From Streptomyces sp. SCL15-4 (lineage in GTDB: Bacteria; Actinomycetota; Actinomycetes; Streptomycetales; Streptomycetaceae): a DNA stretch of 64,000 bases. The stretch covers positions 6,076,001-6,140,000 of the forward strand of contig NZ_JAOBTQ010000001.1 in assembly GCF_033366695.1 (NCBI RefSeq), written 5' to 3'. Every line of letters starts with the position of its first letter. Position 1 is the first letter of the stretch. Below the pieces are notes generated by a model that was not told the DNA's origin, did no database searches, and worked only from the letters and a program-made list of their open reading frames with translations. Both the position numbers and the translations under genes were made by a program. This document shows, piece after piece, positions 17,829-25,814 of this stretch.

Positions 17829-17920
17829 CCTCCCGGAGTCCCGGCGAAGGAGCCTTGCCGAGTTCCCGGGAAGGGCGCCGCACCGGCCCGCCCGCGCGCA
17901 CGGCGGTACGGTTCAGCCTC

Positions 17921-19093
17921 ATGCGCACCCTCCTGATCACGGGCCCGGGCGGCAGCGGCCGGACCACCGTCGCCGCGGCCACCGCGCTCGCCTCCGCCCG
18001 TGCGGGCCACCGCACCCTCCTGCTGAGCGCCGACCGCACCGACACCCCGGGCGCGGCACTGGGCACCCCGACGGGACCGGCCCCGGTCGAGGCCGCGCCG
18101 CGCCTGACCGTCTGGCGTCCGGACGCCACGGAGGGCTTCCGGCGGGACCTCACCGCCTTCCAGACCCGCGCCGAGAGCGTCCTCGACCTGCTCGGTGCCG
18201 CCCGCCTCGACGCCGAGGAGGTCACCCCGCTGCCCGGCGCCGAGGAACTGTCCTTCCTGCGCGCCCTGCGGGACGCGGCCCTCTCCGACCGCCACGACCT
18301 GCTCGTCGTCGACCTCCCGCCGCTCCCGCGCGCCCTTGCCCTGCTCGGCCTGCCCGAGGAGCTGCGCCGCTATCTGCGCCGCCTGCTGCCGCCCGAACGG
18401 CAGGCCGCCCGCGCCCTGCGCCCGGTCCTCGGCCGGCTGGCCGGCGTCCCCATGCCCGCCGAGTGGCTGTACGAGACGGCGGCCCGCTGGGACGTCGAAC
18501 TGGCCGCCGTCGAAGCCGTCCTCGCCGACCGGGACACCGCCGTCCGCCTGGTCGCCGAGCCCGGCCCGGCCGGCGCCGACGCCCTGCGCACCGCCTCCCT
18601 CGGCCTCGCCCTGCGCGGCCTGGGCACCGAGGCACTGATCGCCAACCGCGTCCTGCCCGAGACCGCCTCCGGCGACTGGCTCTGCGGGCTGATCGCCCAG
18701 CAGCACAAGACGCTCGCCGAGTGGCGGGAGCCCTACGACGTCCACCTCGTCCCGCACCTCGGCCGCGACCCGCAGGGCGGCGACGACCTCGCCGCGCTCG
18801 CCGTGCCCGCCGTCGATCCGGCGTCCGCACCGGTCGAGTGGCCCGTCACCGACCGGATCGCCGAGGACGGCGTGCTCGTCTGGCACCTGCCGCTGCCCGG
18901 CGCGATACGGGACGAACTCGACCTCGTCCGGCGCGGCGACGAACTCCTGATCACCACGGGCCCCTTCCGCCGGATCGTTCCGCTGCCCTCCGCGCTGCGC
19001 CGCTGCACCGTCGCCGGCGCCGGACTGCGGGACGGCGAGCTGCGCATCCGGTTCGCCCCGGACCCCGGCCTGTGGCCCGCCGGCGGACGGTGA
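17921..19093 (+). CDS. ArsA-like ATPase with altered P-loop
   Basis: A 390-residue protein resembling ArsA/GET3-type ATPases of the SIMIBI class. The N-terminal loop reads GPGGSGRTT, where the deviant Walker A consensus is KGGxGKT: both the signature lysine and the invariant P-loop lysine are replaced (Pro and Arg). VVDLPPLPRAL is the Walker B region. The last 80 residues (from DELDLVRRGDELLI) look like the HSP20-like domain found at the end of actinobacterial ArsA proteins. Mycobacterial Rv2184c is the positional equivalent. Loss of both lysines may mean weak or no ATPase activity. TACGGT nine bases before the ATG and no Shine-Dalgarno sequence suggest a leaderless transcript. Confidence 0.75.
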   Translation: MRTLLITGPGGSGRTTVAAATALASARAGHRTLLLSADRTDTPGAALGTPTGPAPVEAAPRLTVWRPDATEGFRRDLTAFQTRAESVLDLLGAARLDAEEVTPLPGAEELSFLRALRDAALSDRHDLLVVDLPPLPRALALLGLPEELRRYLRRLLPPERQAARALRPVLGRLAGVPMPAEWLYETAARWDVELAAVEAVLADRDTAVRLVAEPGPAGADALRTASLGLALRGLGTEALIANRVLPETASGDWLCGLIAQQHKTLAEWREPYDVHLVPHLGRDPQGGDDLAALAVPAVDPASAPVEWPVTDRIAEDGVLVWHLPLPGAIRDELDLVRRGDELLITTGPFRRIVPLPSALRRCTVAGAGLRDGELRIRFAPDPGLWPAGGR

Positions 19094-19150
19094 ACAGGGC
19101 ACGGCCGTTCGGGTAACGTCGTAAAGGCGAACCGTAGTCAGGAGTCCGCC

Positions 19151-19630
19151 ATGAGCGAAGAGCGCCCCGCATCCCAGCCGCCGCCGGAGCGGGCGACCGA
19201 CGCCGACGCCTGGGCCACGGCCTGTGCCGAGGACCTCGCCGCCGAGCAGGCCCGCCGCCGCACCGAGCACGGCCCGCCCCCGGGCTCGGCCGCCGAGGAG
19301 CTGAAGAAGCTGGTCGACGCGGTCGCCGACAAGCTCTCCGGCCTGCAGGCGCCGCTGCTCGGCGGCCTCGCCGGACCGGCCGCCCAGCAGGCCGTGCGCC
19401 AGGTCGTCCAGCAGGCCAAGGCCGCCGTGGAACCCGTCATAGAGCGCAACCCCGATGTCTTCGATCACCTCGCCGCGGCCGGCGGGGAACTGCTCGCCGC
19501 CTACCGCTCCGCCGTCCAGGGCCAGGAGCGGCGCTGGACCGCGCGCACGTCCGACCCCGCGTCCGACCGGCCGGACCGGGACGACGGCGGCGCGGGCGCC
19601 GGCCCGGGGGAGCGCATCGACCTGGACTGA
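19151..19630 (+). CDS. Hypothetical protein, DUF5304-like
   Basis: A 159-residue cytoplasmic protein with no membrane span. The middle (residues about 45-120) is predicted helical and amphipathic; both ends are rich in Pro, Glu and Arg and probably disordered. It resembles the uncharacterised actinobacterial DUF5304 family, found next to the ArsA-like and glucokinase genes in Streptomyces. Mycobacteria have a short gene of unknown function in the same neighbourhood. AGGAG lies seven bases before the ATG. It lies 67 bases upstream of glkA and may share its transcript. Confidence 0.7.
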   Translation: MSEERPASQPPPERATDADAWATACAEDLAAEQARRRTEHGPPPGSAAEELKKLVDAVADKLSGLQAPLLGGLAGPAAQQAVRQVVQQAKAAVEPVIERNPDVFDHLAAAGGELLAAYRSAVQGQERRWTARTSDPASDRPDRDDGGAGAGPGERIDLD

Positions 19631-19697
19631 CGCCCTGCCCCGGCGGGGCCTCGGGTACGGTTGGCCGTAGCGGGGCTCGACCGAAACTGAGGGATTC

Positions 19698-20651
19698 ATG
19701 GGACTCACCATCGGCGTCGACATCGGCGGCACGAAGATCGCGGCCGGCGTGGTCGACGAGGAAGGCAACATCCTCTCGACCTTCAAGGTGCCGACCCCCA
19801 CCACACCCGAGGCCATCGTGGACGCCATCGCCTCGGCGGTGGAGGGCGCGCGGGCCGGGCACGAGATCGTCGGCGTGGGCATCGGCGCGGCCGGTTACGT
19901 CAACCGCCAGCGCTCCACGGTGTACTTCGCGCCGAACATCGACTGGCGCAACGAACCGCTCAAGGAAAAGGTCGAGGCCCGCACGGACCTGCCGGTCGTG
20001 GTCGAGAACGACGCCAACGCCGCCGCCTGGGGCGAGTACAGGTTCGGCGCGGGCAAGGGCCACCGCAACGTCATCTGCATCACGCTCGGCACCGGCCTCG
20101 GCGGCGGCATCATCATCGGCAACAAGCTGCGCCGCGGCCACTTCGGCGTGGCCGCGGAATTCGGCCACATCCGGATGGTCCCGGACGGCCTGCTGTGCGG
20201 CTGCGGCTCGCAGGGCTGCTGGGAGCAGTACGCCTCCGGCCGCGCCCTGGTCCGCTACGCCAAGCAGCGCGCCAACGCCACCCCCGAGCGCGCCGAGGTC
20301 CTCCTCGCGCTCGGCGACGGCACTCCCGACGGCATCGAGGGCAAGCACATCTCCATGGCCGCCCGGCAGGGCTGCCCGGTCGCCGTCGACTCCTACCGCG
20401 AGCTGGCCCGCTGGGCCGGCGCCGGCCTCGCCGACCTGGCCTCGCTCTTCGACCCGTCCGCGTTCATCGTCGGCGGCGGCCTCTCCGACGAGGGCGACCT
20501 GGTCCTCGACCCGATCCGCAAGTCGTACAAGCGCTGGCTGGTGGGCGGCAACTGGCGCCCGGTGGCCGACGTGATCGCCGCCCAGCTCGGCAACAAGGCC
20601 GGCATGGTGGGCGCGGCGGACCTGGCCCGGGAGCCCGACCCCGTCATGTGA
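19698..20651 (+). CDS. glkA: Glucokinase, ROK family
   Basis: A 317-residue ROK-family kinase that phosphorylates glucose with ATP in the cytoplasm. Motifs: GVDIGGTKIA at the N-terminus (phosphate loop), ENDANAAAWGE with the catalytic Asp, LGTGLGGGII, and the ROK zinc signature CGCGSQGCWEQYASG. Length and sequence match GlkA of Streptomyces coelicolor, which is needed both for glucose use and for carbon catabolite repression. GAGGGA precedes the ATG. A long inverted repeat follows the gene. Glycolytic pfkA lies 5 kb downstream. Confidence 0.96.
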   Translation: MGLTIGVDIGGTKIAAGVVDEEGNILSTFKVPTPTTPEAIVDAIASAVEGARAGHEIVGVGIGAAGYVNRQRSTVYFAPNIDWRNEPLKEKVEARTDLPVVVENDANAAAWGEYRFGAGKGHRNVICITLGTGLGGGIIIGNKLRRGHFGVAAEFGHIRMVPDGLLCGCGSQGCWEQYASGRALVRYAKQRANATPERAEVLLALGDGTPDGIEGKHISMAARQGCPVAVDSYRELARWAGAGLADLASLFDPSAFIVGGGLSDEGDLVLDPIRKSYKRWLVGGNWRPVADVIAAQLGNKAGMVGAADLAREPDPVM

Positions 20652-20657
20652 CGAACC

Positions 20658-20740
20658 GCCCACGCCGAGGGGCGCGGGGAGCGGTGCGACCAGCCACGAC
20701 ACCGGTGGTCGCCCGCTCGCCGCGCCCCTCCGCCGTGGGC
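20658..20740. repeat. Intergenic inverted repeat, Streptomyces dispersed type
   Basis: Arms 20658-20677 and 20720-20740 pair along about 20 bases with one bulge, enclosing GACCAGCCACGAC (20688-20700). The core GGGGCGCGGGGA...GCGACCAGCC is the form of a hairpin that I recognise as widely repeated between Streptomyces genes. The same 13-mer recurs at 39612. It probably terminates glkA. Confidence 0.6.
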
Positions 20741-20754
20741 GTACATTGATCCAC

Positions 20755-21501
20755 ATGGCGCTGCTCCCCAACTCCGCAACAGAGCCCGACGGTTCGGCCA
20801 CCCTCCGCGTCCTGAGTTACAACATCCGCTCGATGCGCGATGACACCACCGCGCTCGCCCGGGTGATCACCGCCTGCGCCCCCGACCTCGTCCTCCTCCA
20901 GGAGGCGCCCCGCTTCTTCCGCTGGCGCAAGAAGCTGGCGCGGCTCGCGGCGGCCTCCGGCCAGGTCGTCCTCACCGGGGGCGCCACGGCCGCGGGCCCG
21001 GCCGTCCTGTGCGGACTGCGCGCCACCGTCGAGCGCACGGAGGACCTGCTGCTGCCCCTCACACCGGGCCTGCACCGGCGCGGCTTCGCCACGGCGGTGG
21101 TCCGCTTCGGCGCCGCCCGCCTCGGGGTGCTCAGCTGCCATCTGTCCCTCCAGCAGGACGAGCGCTACGAGCAGGGCGGGATGCTCCTGGACCGGCTCGC
21201 CGCCCTGGGCGTGGAGCACGCCGTCGCCGGCGGCGACCTGAACGAAGGACCCGACGGCCGCACCTTCCGCCGCCTGGCCGCCGGCCTCCGGGACTGCCGT
21301 ACGGCCGCGCCCTGGGGCGGCGAGTTCACCTCCACCCCCGCCGACCCGCACCAGCGCATCGACGCGATCTTCGCGACCAAGGGCATCGAGGTGCTGGGCT
21401 GCGGGGTGCCCCTGGACCAGCCGGGCGTGCGCGAGGCGGACCTGCGGGCGGCCTCGGACCACCTCCCGGTGCTGGCCGCCCTCCGCGTCCCGGCGGCGTA
21501 G
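20755..21501 (+). CDS. Endonuclease/exonuclease/phosphatase family protein
   Basis: A 248-residue member of the DNase I-like fold. The order of motifs is right: VLSYNIRSM near the N-terminus, LLQEAPRFF with the metal-binding Glu, GGDLNEGPDG, and ASDHLPVLA at the C-terminus. No signal peptide or membrane span is seen, so the enzyme is probably cytoplasmic; nucleic acid, phospholipid and sugar phosphate substrates are all possible in this family. TACATT ends eight bases before the ATG with no Shine-Dalgarno sequence, which points to a leaderless mRNA. Confidence 0.85.
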   Translation: MALLPNSATEPDGSATLRVLSYNIRSMRDDTTALARVITACAPDLVLLQEAPRFFRWRKKLARLAAASGQVVLTGGATAAGPAVLCGLRATVERTEDLLLPLTPGLHRRGFATAVVRFGAARLGVLSCHLSLQQDERYEQGGMLLDRLAALGVEHAVAGGDLNEGPDGRTFRRLAAGLRDCRTAAPWGGEFTSTPADPHQRIDAIFATKGIEVLGCGVPLDQPGVREADLRAASDHLPVLAALRVPAA

Positions 21502-21505
21502 GCCC

Positions 21506-22147
21506 TCAGACGACCGCCCCGCGGCCGGGGTCGTCGTCCTCCTCGTCGTCCGTCCGCATCCGCGCCACCAGCGTCACGAAGCCGCCGAGGAAGCCGCCGA
21601 TGCCGAGGGTCGTCAGCCACCAGGTCATCTGCCAGCCGAGCAGCACCGCCAGCAGCAGCAGGACGGGCCCGCCGAGCACACCCAGCCAGGCGAACCGGGC
21701 GGTGGTGTCGGCGGTCGGCAGCGGCGGCGGTTCCGGCGGGACGAAGTGGCCCTCGTCGTCCTCGTCGAAGTCGTCGTCGGACGGCTCGGCCACCGCGTAG
21801 TCGCGCGGGCCGACCCGCGGGCCGACGCCGGGCGCGAAGGACACCGAGGCGCCCAGCGGACGCGGAGGCGGCTCCTCGCCCCCGGCGTCCTTGCCGGTGT
21901 CCGGCGCGGCGTTCTTCTCCAGCAGCGCCAGGTCCTCCACCGGCTTGAACGGCCGGGCGCCGGGCGGGTCCGGCGGCTCGTCGCCGTACCCGGCGACGAT
22001 GGCCCGCCAGGCGGCGTCCTCGTCGAACGGCACTTCCTGCCGGTCCGGCTCGCGGACCTCCTGGCCGTCGCGGGCCTCGCGGGCCTCGCGGGCCTCCTGG
22101 CCCTCGCGGTCCTCACGGCCGTCACGGTCGGAGTCGTGCTCAGCCAA
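21506..22147 (-). CDS. Membrane protein with acidic N-terminal domain
   Basis: A 213-residue protein of unknown function. The first 40 residues are a run of alternating Arg, Glu and Asp in short repeats (REGQEAREAREARDG), the middle is acidic and Pro-rich, and two membrane spans lie near the C-terminus (about residues 145-195), followed by a short acidic tail. I chose TTG at 22147 because AAGGAAGGGA lies before it; a GTG at 22174 is possible but lacks such a site. The start overlaps the stop of the upstream esterase gene by eight bases. No family is recognised. Confidence 0.65.
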   Translation of the reverse strand: MAEHDSDRDGREDREGQEAREAREARDGQEVREPDRQEVPFDEDAAWRAIVAGYGDEPPDPPGARPFKPVEDLALLEKNAAPDTGKDAGGEEPPPRPLGASVSFAPGVGPRVGPRDYAVAEPSDDDFDEDDEGHFVPPEPPPLPTADTTARFAWLGVLGGPVLLLLAVLLGWQMTWWLTTLGIGGFLGGFVTLVARMRTDDEEDDDPGRGAVV

Positions 22148-22919
22148 CTGCGGCCGTCCCTTCCTTGCCGACACCGGGTGCGAGCCGGCCGATGAAGTCG
22201 AGGCTCTCCTCGAAGATCCGGTCCGCGTCCACGTCCAACGTCGCCACGTGGTAGCTGTGTTCCAGCACGATCTCCGTGACGTCCCGCGACGACACCCGGC
22301 TGAGCACCCGCGCCGAGTCGGCCGCCGGTACGACATGGTCCTCGGCGCTGCGCAGCAGCAGCAGCGGCTGGGTGACCTGGGGCAGCTCGGCGTCCACCCG
22401 GCGCAGCAGGTGCCGCAGCGAGTGCGCCGCGTGCAGCGGCACCCGGTCGTAGCCCAGCTCCGCCGCGTCCCGCTTGGCGATGTCGCTGGCGATGCCCTTC
22501 GTCGAGCGCACCAGGTGCCGGGCCACCGGAAGGGCGTACGCCGACAGGCCGTGCACCTTGTTCGCCGGGTTCACCACCACCGCGCCCGCGACCCGCGCGC
22601 CGTGCCGGGCCGCGAGCCGCAGGGCCAGCGCCCCGCCCATCGACAGCCCCGCCACGAACACCCGGGAGCAGCGGGCGGAGAGCACGCGCAGCTCGCGGTC
22701 CACCTCCGCGTACCAGTCCTGCCAGGTGGTGAGCTGCATGTCGGTCCAGCGGGTGCCGTGGCCGGGCAGCAGCGGCAGGGACACGGACAGGCCACGGGCC
22801 GCGTGGTGCTCCGCCCAGGGGCGCAGCGACTGGGGCGAGCCGGTGAAGCCATGACAGAACAGAACGCCCACCTCACCGCCCTCGTGGCGGTACGGCTCGG
22901 CTCCGGGGAGAACTGGCAT
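22140..22919 (-). CDS. Alpha/beta hydrolase, carboxylesterase or monoacylglycerol lipase type
   Basis: A 259-residue alpha/beta hydrolase. The HGFTGSP oxyanion segment, the nucleophile elbow GLSMGG, an acidic residue in SAEDHVVP and His in HSYHVATLD complete a catalytic triad in the usual order, most like Est30-type carboxylesterases and monoglyceride lipases. It lies beside plsC, so acyl-glycerol turnover is a plausible role. The ATG at 22919 has no ribosome binding site but TACGGT ends eight bases upstream (minus strand), indicating a leaderless transcript. The downstream membrane-protein gene overlaps its 3' end. Confidence 0.88.
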   Translation of the reverse strand: MPVLPGAEPYRHEGGEVGVLFCHGFTGSPQSLRPWAEHHAARGLSVSLPLLPGHGTRWTDMQLTTWQDWYAEVDRELRVLSARCSRVFVAGLSMGGALALRLAARHGARVAGAVVVNPANKVHGLSAYALPVARHLVRSTKGIASDIAKRDAAELGYDRVPLHAAHSLRHLLRRVDAELPQVTQPLLLLRSAEDHVVPAADSARVLSRVSSRDVTEIVLEHSYHVATLDVDADRIFEESLDFIGRLAPGVGKEGTAAVG

Positions 22920-23021
22920 GTGCTTCACCGTACGCGACCGCACGGACACCGACCAGGGTCGTCGGGCTCATTGACGGTACTCCGGGTTAAGGTCTTGCCG
23001 ACGGAAACAGGAGGCACACGG

Positions 23022-23768
23022 GTGTTGTACGGCACGATGAAGGTCGCCATCGGCGGGCCGCTCAAGGTCGCCTTCAGGCCCTGGGTGGAGGGTCTGGAGA
23101 ACATCCCGGCCACCGGTCCCGCCATCCTGGCGAGCAACCACCTGTCCTTCTCGGACTCGTTCTTCCTGCCGGCGGTGCTGGACCGCAAGGTCACGTTCAT
23201 CGCCAAGGCCGAGTACTTCACCACCCCGGGTGTGAAGGGACGGCTCACCGCGGCCTTCTTCAAGGGCGTGGGCCAGCTCCCGGTGGACCGCTCCGGGGCG
23301 CGCGGCGCCGGTGAGGCGGCCGTCCGCAGCGGCATCGAGGTGCTGGAGCGCGGCGAGCTGTTCGGCATCTATCCGGAGGGCACCCGCTCGCCCGACGGGC
23401 GGCTGTACCGGGGCAAGCCCGGCGGCCTCGCCCGGGTGGCGCTGGCCACCGGCGCGCCCGTCATCCCGGTCGCCATGATCGACACGGAGAAGATCCAGCC
23501 GCCCGGCCAGGTCGTGCCGAAGCTGATGCGGCCCGGCATCCGGATCGGCAAGCCGCTGGACTTCGGCCGCTACCAGGGCATGGAGCACGACCGGTTCGTG
23601 CTGCGCGCCCTGACCGACGAGGTCATGTACGAGATCATGAAGCTGTCCGGCCAGGAGTACGTCGACATGTACGCCACCGCCGCCAAACGGCAGATAGCCG
23701 ACGCGGCCAAGGCCGCGAAGGCGGCGAAGGAGGCGGAGAAGGCGGGGAAGAGGCAGGCCGAGCAGTAG
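23022..23768 (+). CDS. plsC: 1-acyl-glycerol-3-phosphate acyltransferase (PlsC family)
   Basis: A 248-residue acyltransferase that transfers an acyl chain to lysophosphatidate or a similar acceptor at the inner membrane face. The HX4D catalytic motif is NHLSFSD, and YPEGTRSPDG and the GAPVIPVAM strand follow in order. The C-terminal 30 residues are a Lys/Ala-rich helix. GTG at 23022 follows AGGAGG by seven bases. Mycobacterial Rv2182c is the positional equivalent. Transcribed divergently from the esterase gene and just upstream of macS. Confidence 0.9.
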   Translation: MLYGTMKVAIGGPLKVAFRPWVEGLENIPATGPAILASNHLSFSDSFFLPAVLDRKVTFIAKAEYFTTPGVKGRLTAAFFKGVGQLPVDRSGARGAGEAAVRSGIEVLERGELFGIYPEGTRSPDGRLYRGKPGGLARVALATGAPVIPVAMIDTEKIQPPGQVVPKLMRPGIRIGKPLDFGRYQGMEHDRFVLRALTDEVMYEIMKLSGQEYVDMYATAAKRQIADAAKAAKAAKEAEKAGKRQAEQ

Positions 23769-23795
23769 CCGGGGGAATCGGGGGGTTTCGGGGGC

Positions 23796-25019
23796 ATGCC
23801 CAAGCGGGAACGCGTCATGCGGATGTCGGTCGAGCTGCCGCTCTGGCGGGCACTCGCCGGCTACCGCGTCCTGACCATGCTGTACGCCATCGGTCTGTGC
23901 GCCACCGCGTACGACCAGTTCGCGCGGCCCTGGATCGCGGTGGCCTACTACGCCGTCCTGGTCGTGTGGACCCTCGCGACCCTGCCCCGGGTGTCCGGCG
24001 CGGCGCGCTGCACCGGGCGCTTCCTGGCCGCCGACCTGGCCATCGCCCTCGCCGGCATCCTGCTCACCCCGTTCGCCGACAGCCACCAGCGGATCGCGGG
24101 CGGCGGCCCCACGCTGCCGTCGATCTGGACCGCCGGCGCGGTGCTGGCCTTCGCCGTCAAGGGCGGCTGGCGCTGGGCGGCCCTCGCCTCCACGGCCGTG
24201 GCCGCCGTGAACCTGGTCGAGCGCGGCCGCCCCGCCCGGGACACCGTGCACAACGTGATCCTGGTCTGGGTGGCGGCCATCGCCATCGGCTACGTCGTGG
24301 AGGTGGCCCGCGCCTCCGAGCGCACCCTCGCCCGCGCGCTGGAGATCGAGGCCGCCACCCGGGAGCGGGAGCGGCTGGCCCGGGACATCCACGACGGCGT
24401 GCTCCAGGTGCTGGCCATGGTGAAGCGCCGGGGCGCGGCCCTGGGCGGCGAGGCGGCCGAGCTGGGCCGGCTGGCCGGGGAGCAGGAGGTGGCCCTGCGC
24501 ACGCTGGTGTCGGGCGGCCTGGTCCCGGTCTCCCGGGTCTCGGAGGACCTGGCGGAGGGCGCCGTCGTGCGCGCGGTGGAGGAACCGGACGACGACGGCC
24601 CGCTCGATCTGCGCGCCCTGTTCGCGCCGTACGCGGGCGCCCGGGTCAGCCTGGCCGAGCCCGGCGCACCGGTGCCGCTGCCGCCCGGCGCGGCCCGCGA
24701 GGTGGCCGCCGCGGTCGGGGCCGCCCTGGACAACGTACGGGCGCACGCCGGCGACGGGGCCCGGGCCTGGATCCTGGTGGAGGACGAGCCGGACGAGATC
24801 GTCGTCACCGTCCGGGACGACGGCCCCGGCATCCCCGAGGGCCGGCTCGCGCAGGCCGAGGGCGAGGGCCGGCTCGGGGTGGCCCTGTCGATCCGGGGCC
24901 GGCTGCGCGACCTCGGCGGCGGCGCCCGGATCTACTCCGTGCCCGGGCAGGGCACGGAGGTCGAACTGAAGGTACCCAAGGGCGCCGTGCGGGCGCGGGG
25001 ACAGAAGGCGGAACGGTGA
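23796..25019 (+). CDS. macS: Sensor histidine kinase, MacS-like
   Basis: A 407-residue NarL-type (HisKA_3) membrane sensor kinase. About five hydrophobic spans fill residues 15-170; the dimerisation helix holds His199 in LARDIHDGVLQ; an HATPase domain follows with the N-box around ALDNVRAHA and the G-box DDGPGIPEG. It is coupled to the response regulator by an overlap at the stop codon. Position between plsC and pfkA matches MacS of the Streptomyces coelicolor MacRS system, reported to control membrane proteins that affect development and actinorhodin. The signal sensed is unknown; the short loops suggest a membrane-related cue. Confidence 0.85.
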   Translation: MPKRERVMRMSVELPLWRALAGYRVLTMLYAIGLCATAYDQFARPWIAVAYYAVLVVWTLATLPRVSGAARCTGRFLAADLAIALAGILLTPFADSHQRIAGGGPTLPSIWTAGAVLAFAVKGGWRWAALASTAVAAVNLVERGRPARDTVHNVILVWVAAIAIGYVVEVARASERTLARALEIEAATRERERLARDIHDGVLQVLAMVKRRGAALGGEAAELGRLAGEQEVALRTLVSGGLVPVSRVSEDLAEGAVVRAVEEPDDDGPLDLRALFAPYAGARVSLAEPGAPVPLPPGAAREVAAAVGAALDNVRAHAGDGARAWILVEDEPDEIVVTVRDDGPGIPEGRLAQAEGEGRLGVALSIRGRLRDLGGGARIYSVPGQGTEVELKVPKGAVRARGQKAER

Positions 25020-25696
25020 TGACGCAGCGGCAGGACCCGATCAAGGTCATGGTGGTCGACGACCACCCCATGTGGCGGGACGCGGTCGCCCGGGACCTTT
25101 CCGAGTCCGGTTTCGAGGTGGTCGCCACCGCCGGCGACGGCGAACAGGCGGTCCGCCGCGCCAGGGCCGCCGCCCCGGACGTGCTGGTGCTGGACCTCAA
25201 CCTGCCGGCGAAGCCCGGCGTCCAGGTGTGCAAGGAACTGGTCGGCCACAACCCGGCGTTGCGGGTCCTGGTGCTGTCGGCGAGCGGCGAGCACGCGGAC
25301 GTGCTGGAGGCCGTGAAGTCCGGTGCGACCGGCTATCTGCTGAAGTCCGCCTCCACCGAGGAGCTGCTGGACGCGGTGCGCCGCACCGCCGTCGGCGACC
25401 CGGTGTTCACCCCGGGCCTGGCCGGGCTGGTTCTCGGCGAGTACCGGCGGCTGGCCGCCGAGCCCGCGCCCGCCGCCGACGCCGGCCGGCCGGGCGCGCC
25501 CCGGCTGACCGACCGCGAGACGGAGGTGCTGCGGCTGGTGGCGAAGGGCCTGAGCTACAAGCAGATCGCCGAACGCCTCGTCATCTCCCACCGCACGGTG
25601 CAGAACCACGTCCAGAACACCCTCGGCAAGCTCCAGCTGCACAACCGCGTGGAGCTGGTCCGGTACGCCATAGAGCGCGGACTCGACGGGGAATAG
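25019..25696 (+). CDS. macR: NarL/LuxR-type response regulator, MacR-like
   Basis: A 225-residue response regulator: an N-terminal receiver domain with Asp59 as the phosphorylation site (VLVLDLNLP) and the acidic pair VVDDH, then a C-terminal LuxR-type helix-turn-helix (LTDRETEVLRLVAKG and SHRTVQNHVQN). The ATG shares its first base with the kinase stop; GTG at 25016 is an alternative start. Streptomyces coelicolor MacR binds, as I recall from the published work, TGAGTACnnGTACTCA; one exact copy lies at 45337 in this window. A terminator-like hairpin follows. Confidence 0.87.
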   Translation: MTQRQDPIKVMVVDDHPMWRDAVARDLSESGFEVVATAGDGEQAVRRARAAAPDVLVLDLNLPAKPGVQVCKELVGHNPALRVLVLSASGEHADVLEAVKSGATGYLLKSASTEELLDAVRRTAVGDPVFTPGLAGLVLGEYRRLAAEPAPAADAGRPGAPRLTDRETEVLRLVAKGLSYKQIAERLVISHRTVQNHVQNTLGKLQLHNRVELVRYAIERGLDGE

Positions 25697-25703
25697 GGCG
25701 CAC

Positions 25704-25726
25704 GGGGCGTATCCGCCGTACGCCCC
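25704..25726 (+). terminator. Hairpin after macR
   Basis: An 8-bp stem (25704-25711 with 25719-25726) and a 7-base loop begin eight bases after the macR stop, ending the macSR transcript before pfkA. Confidence 0.6.
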
Positions 25727-25814
25727 GGAATCACCCTTCTCGCCTATCCCGGTGTGACCTGAATCACCATTAACGTGACCAGGCGTCAGGTAACCGCGGT
25801 GAAGGGACATTTCC

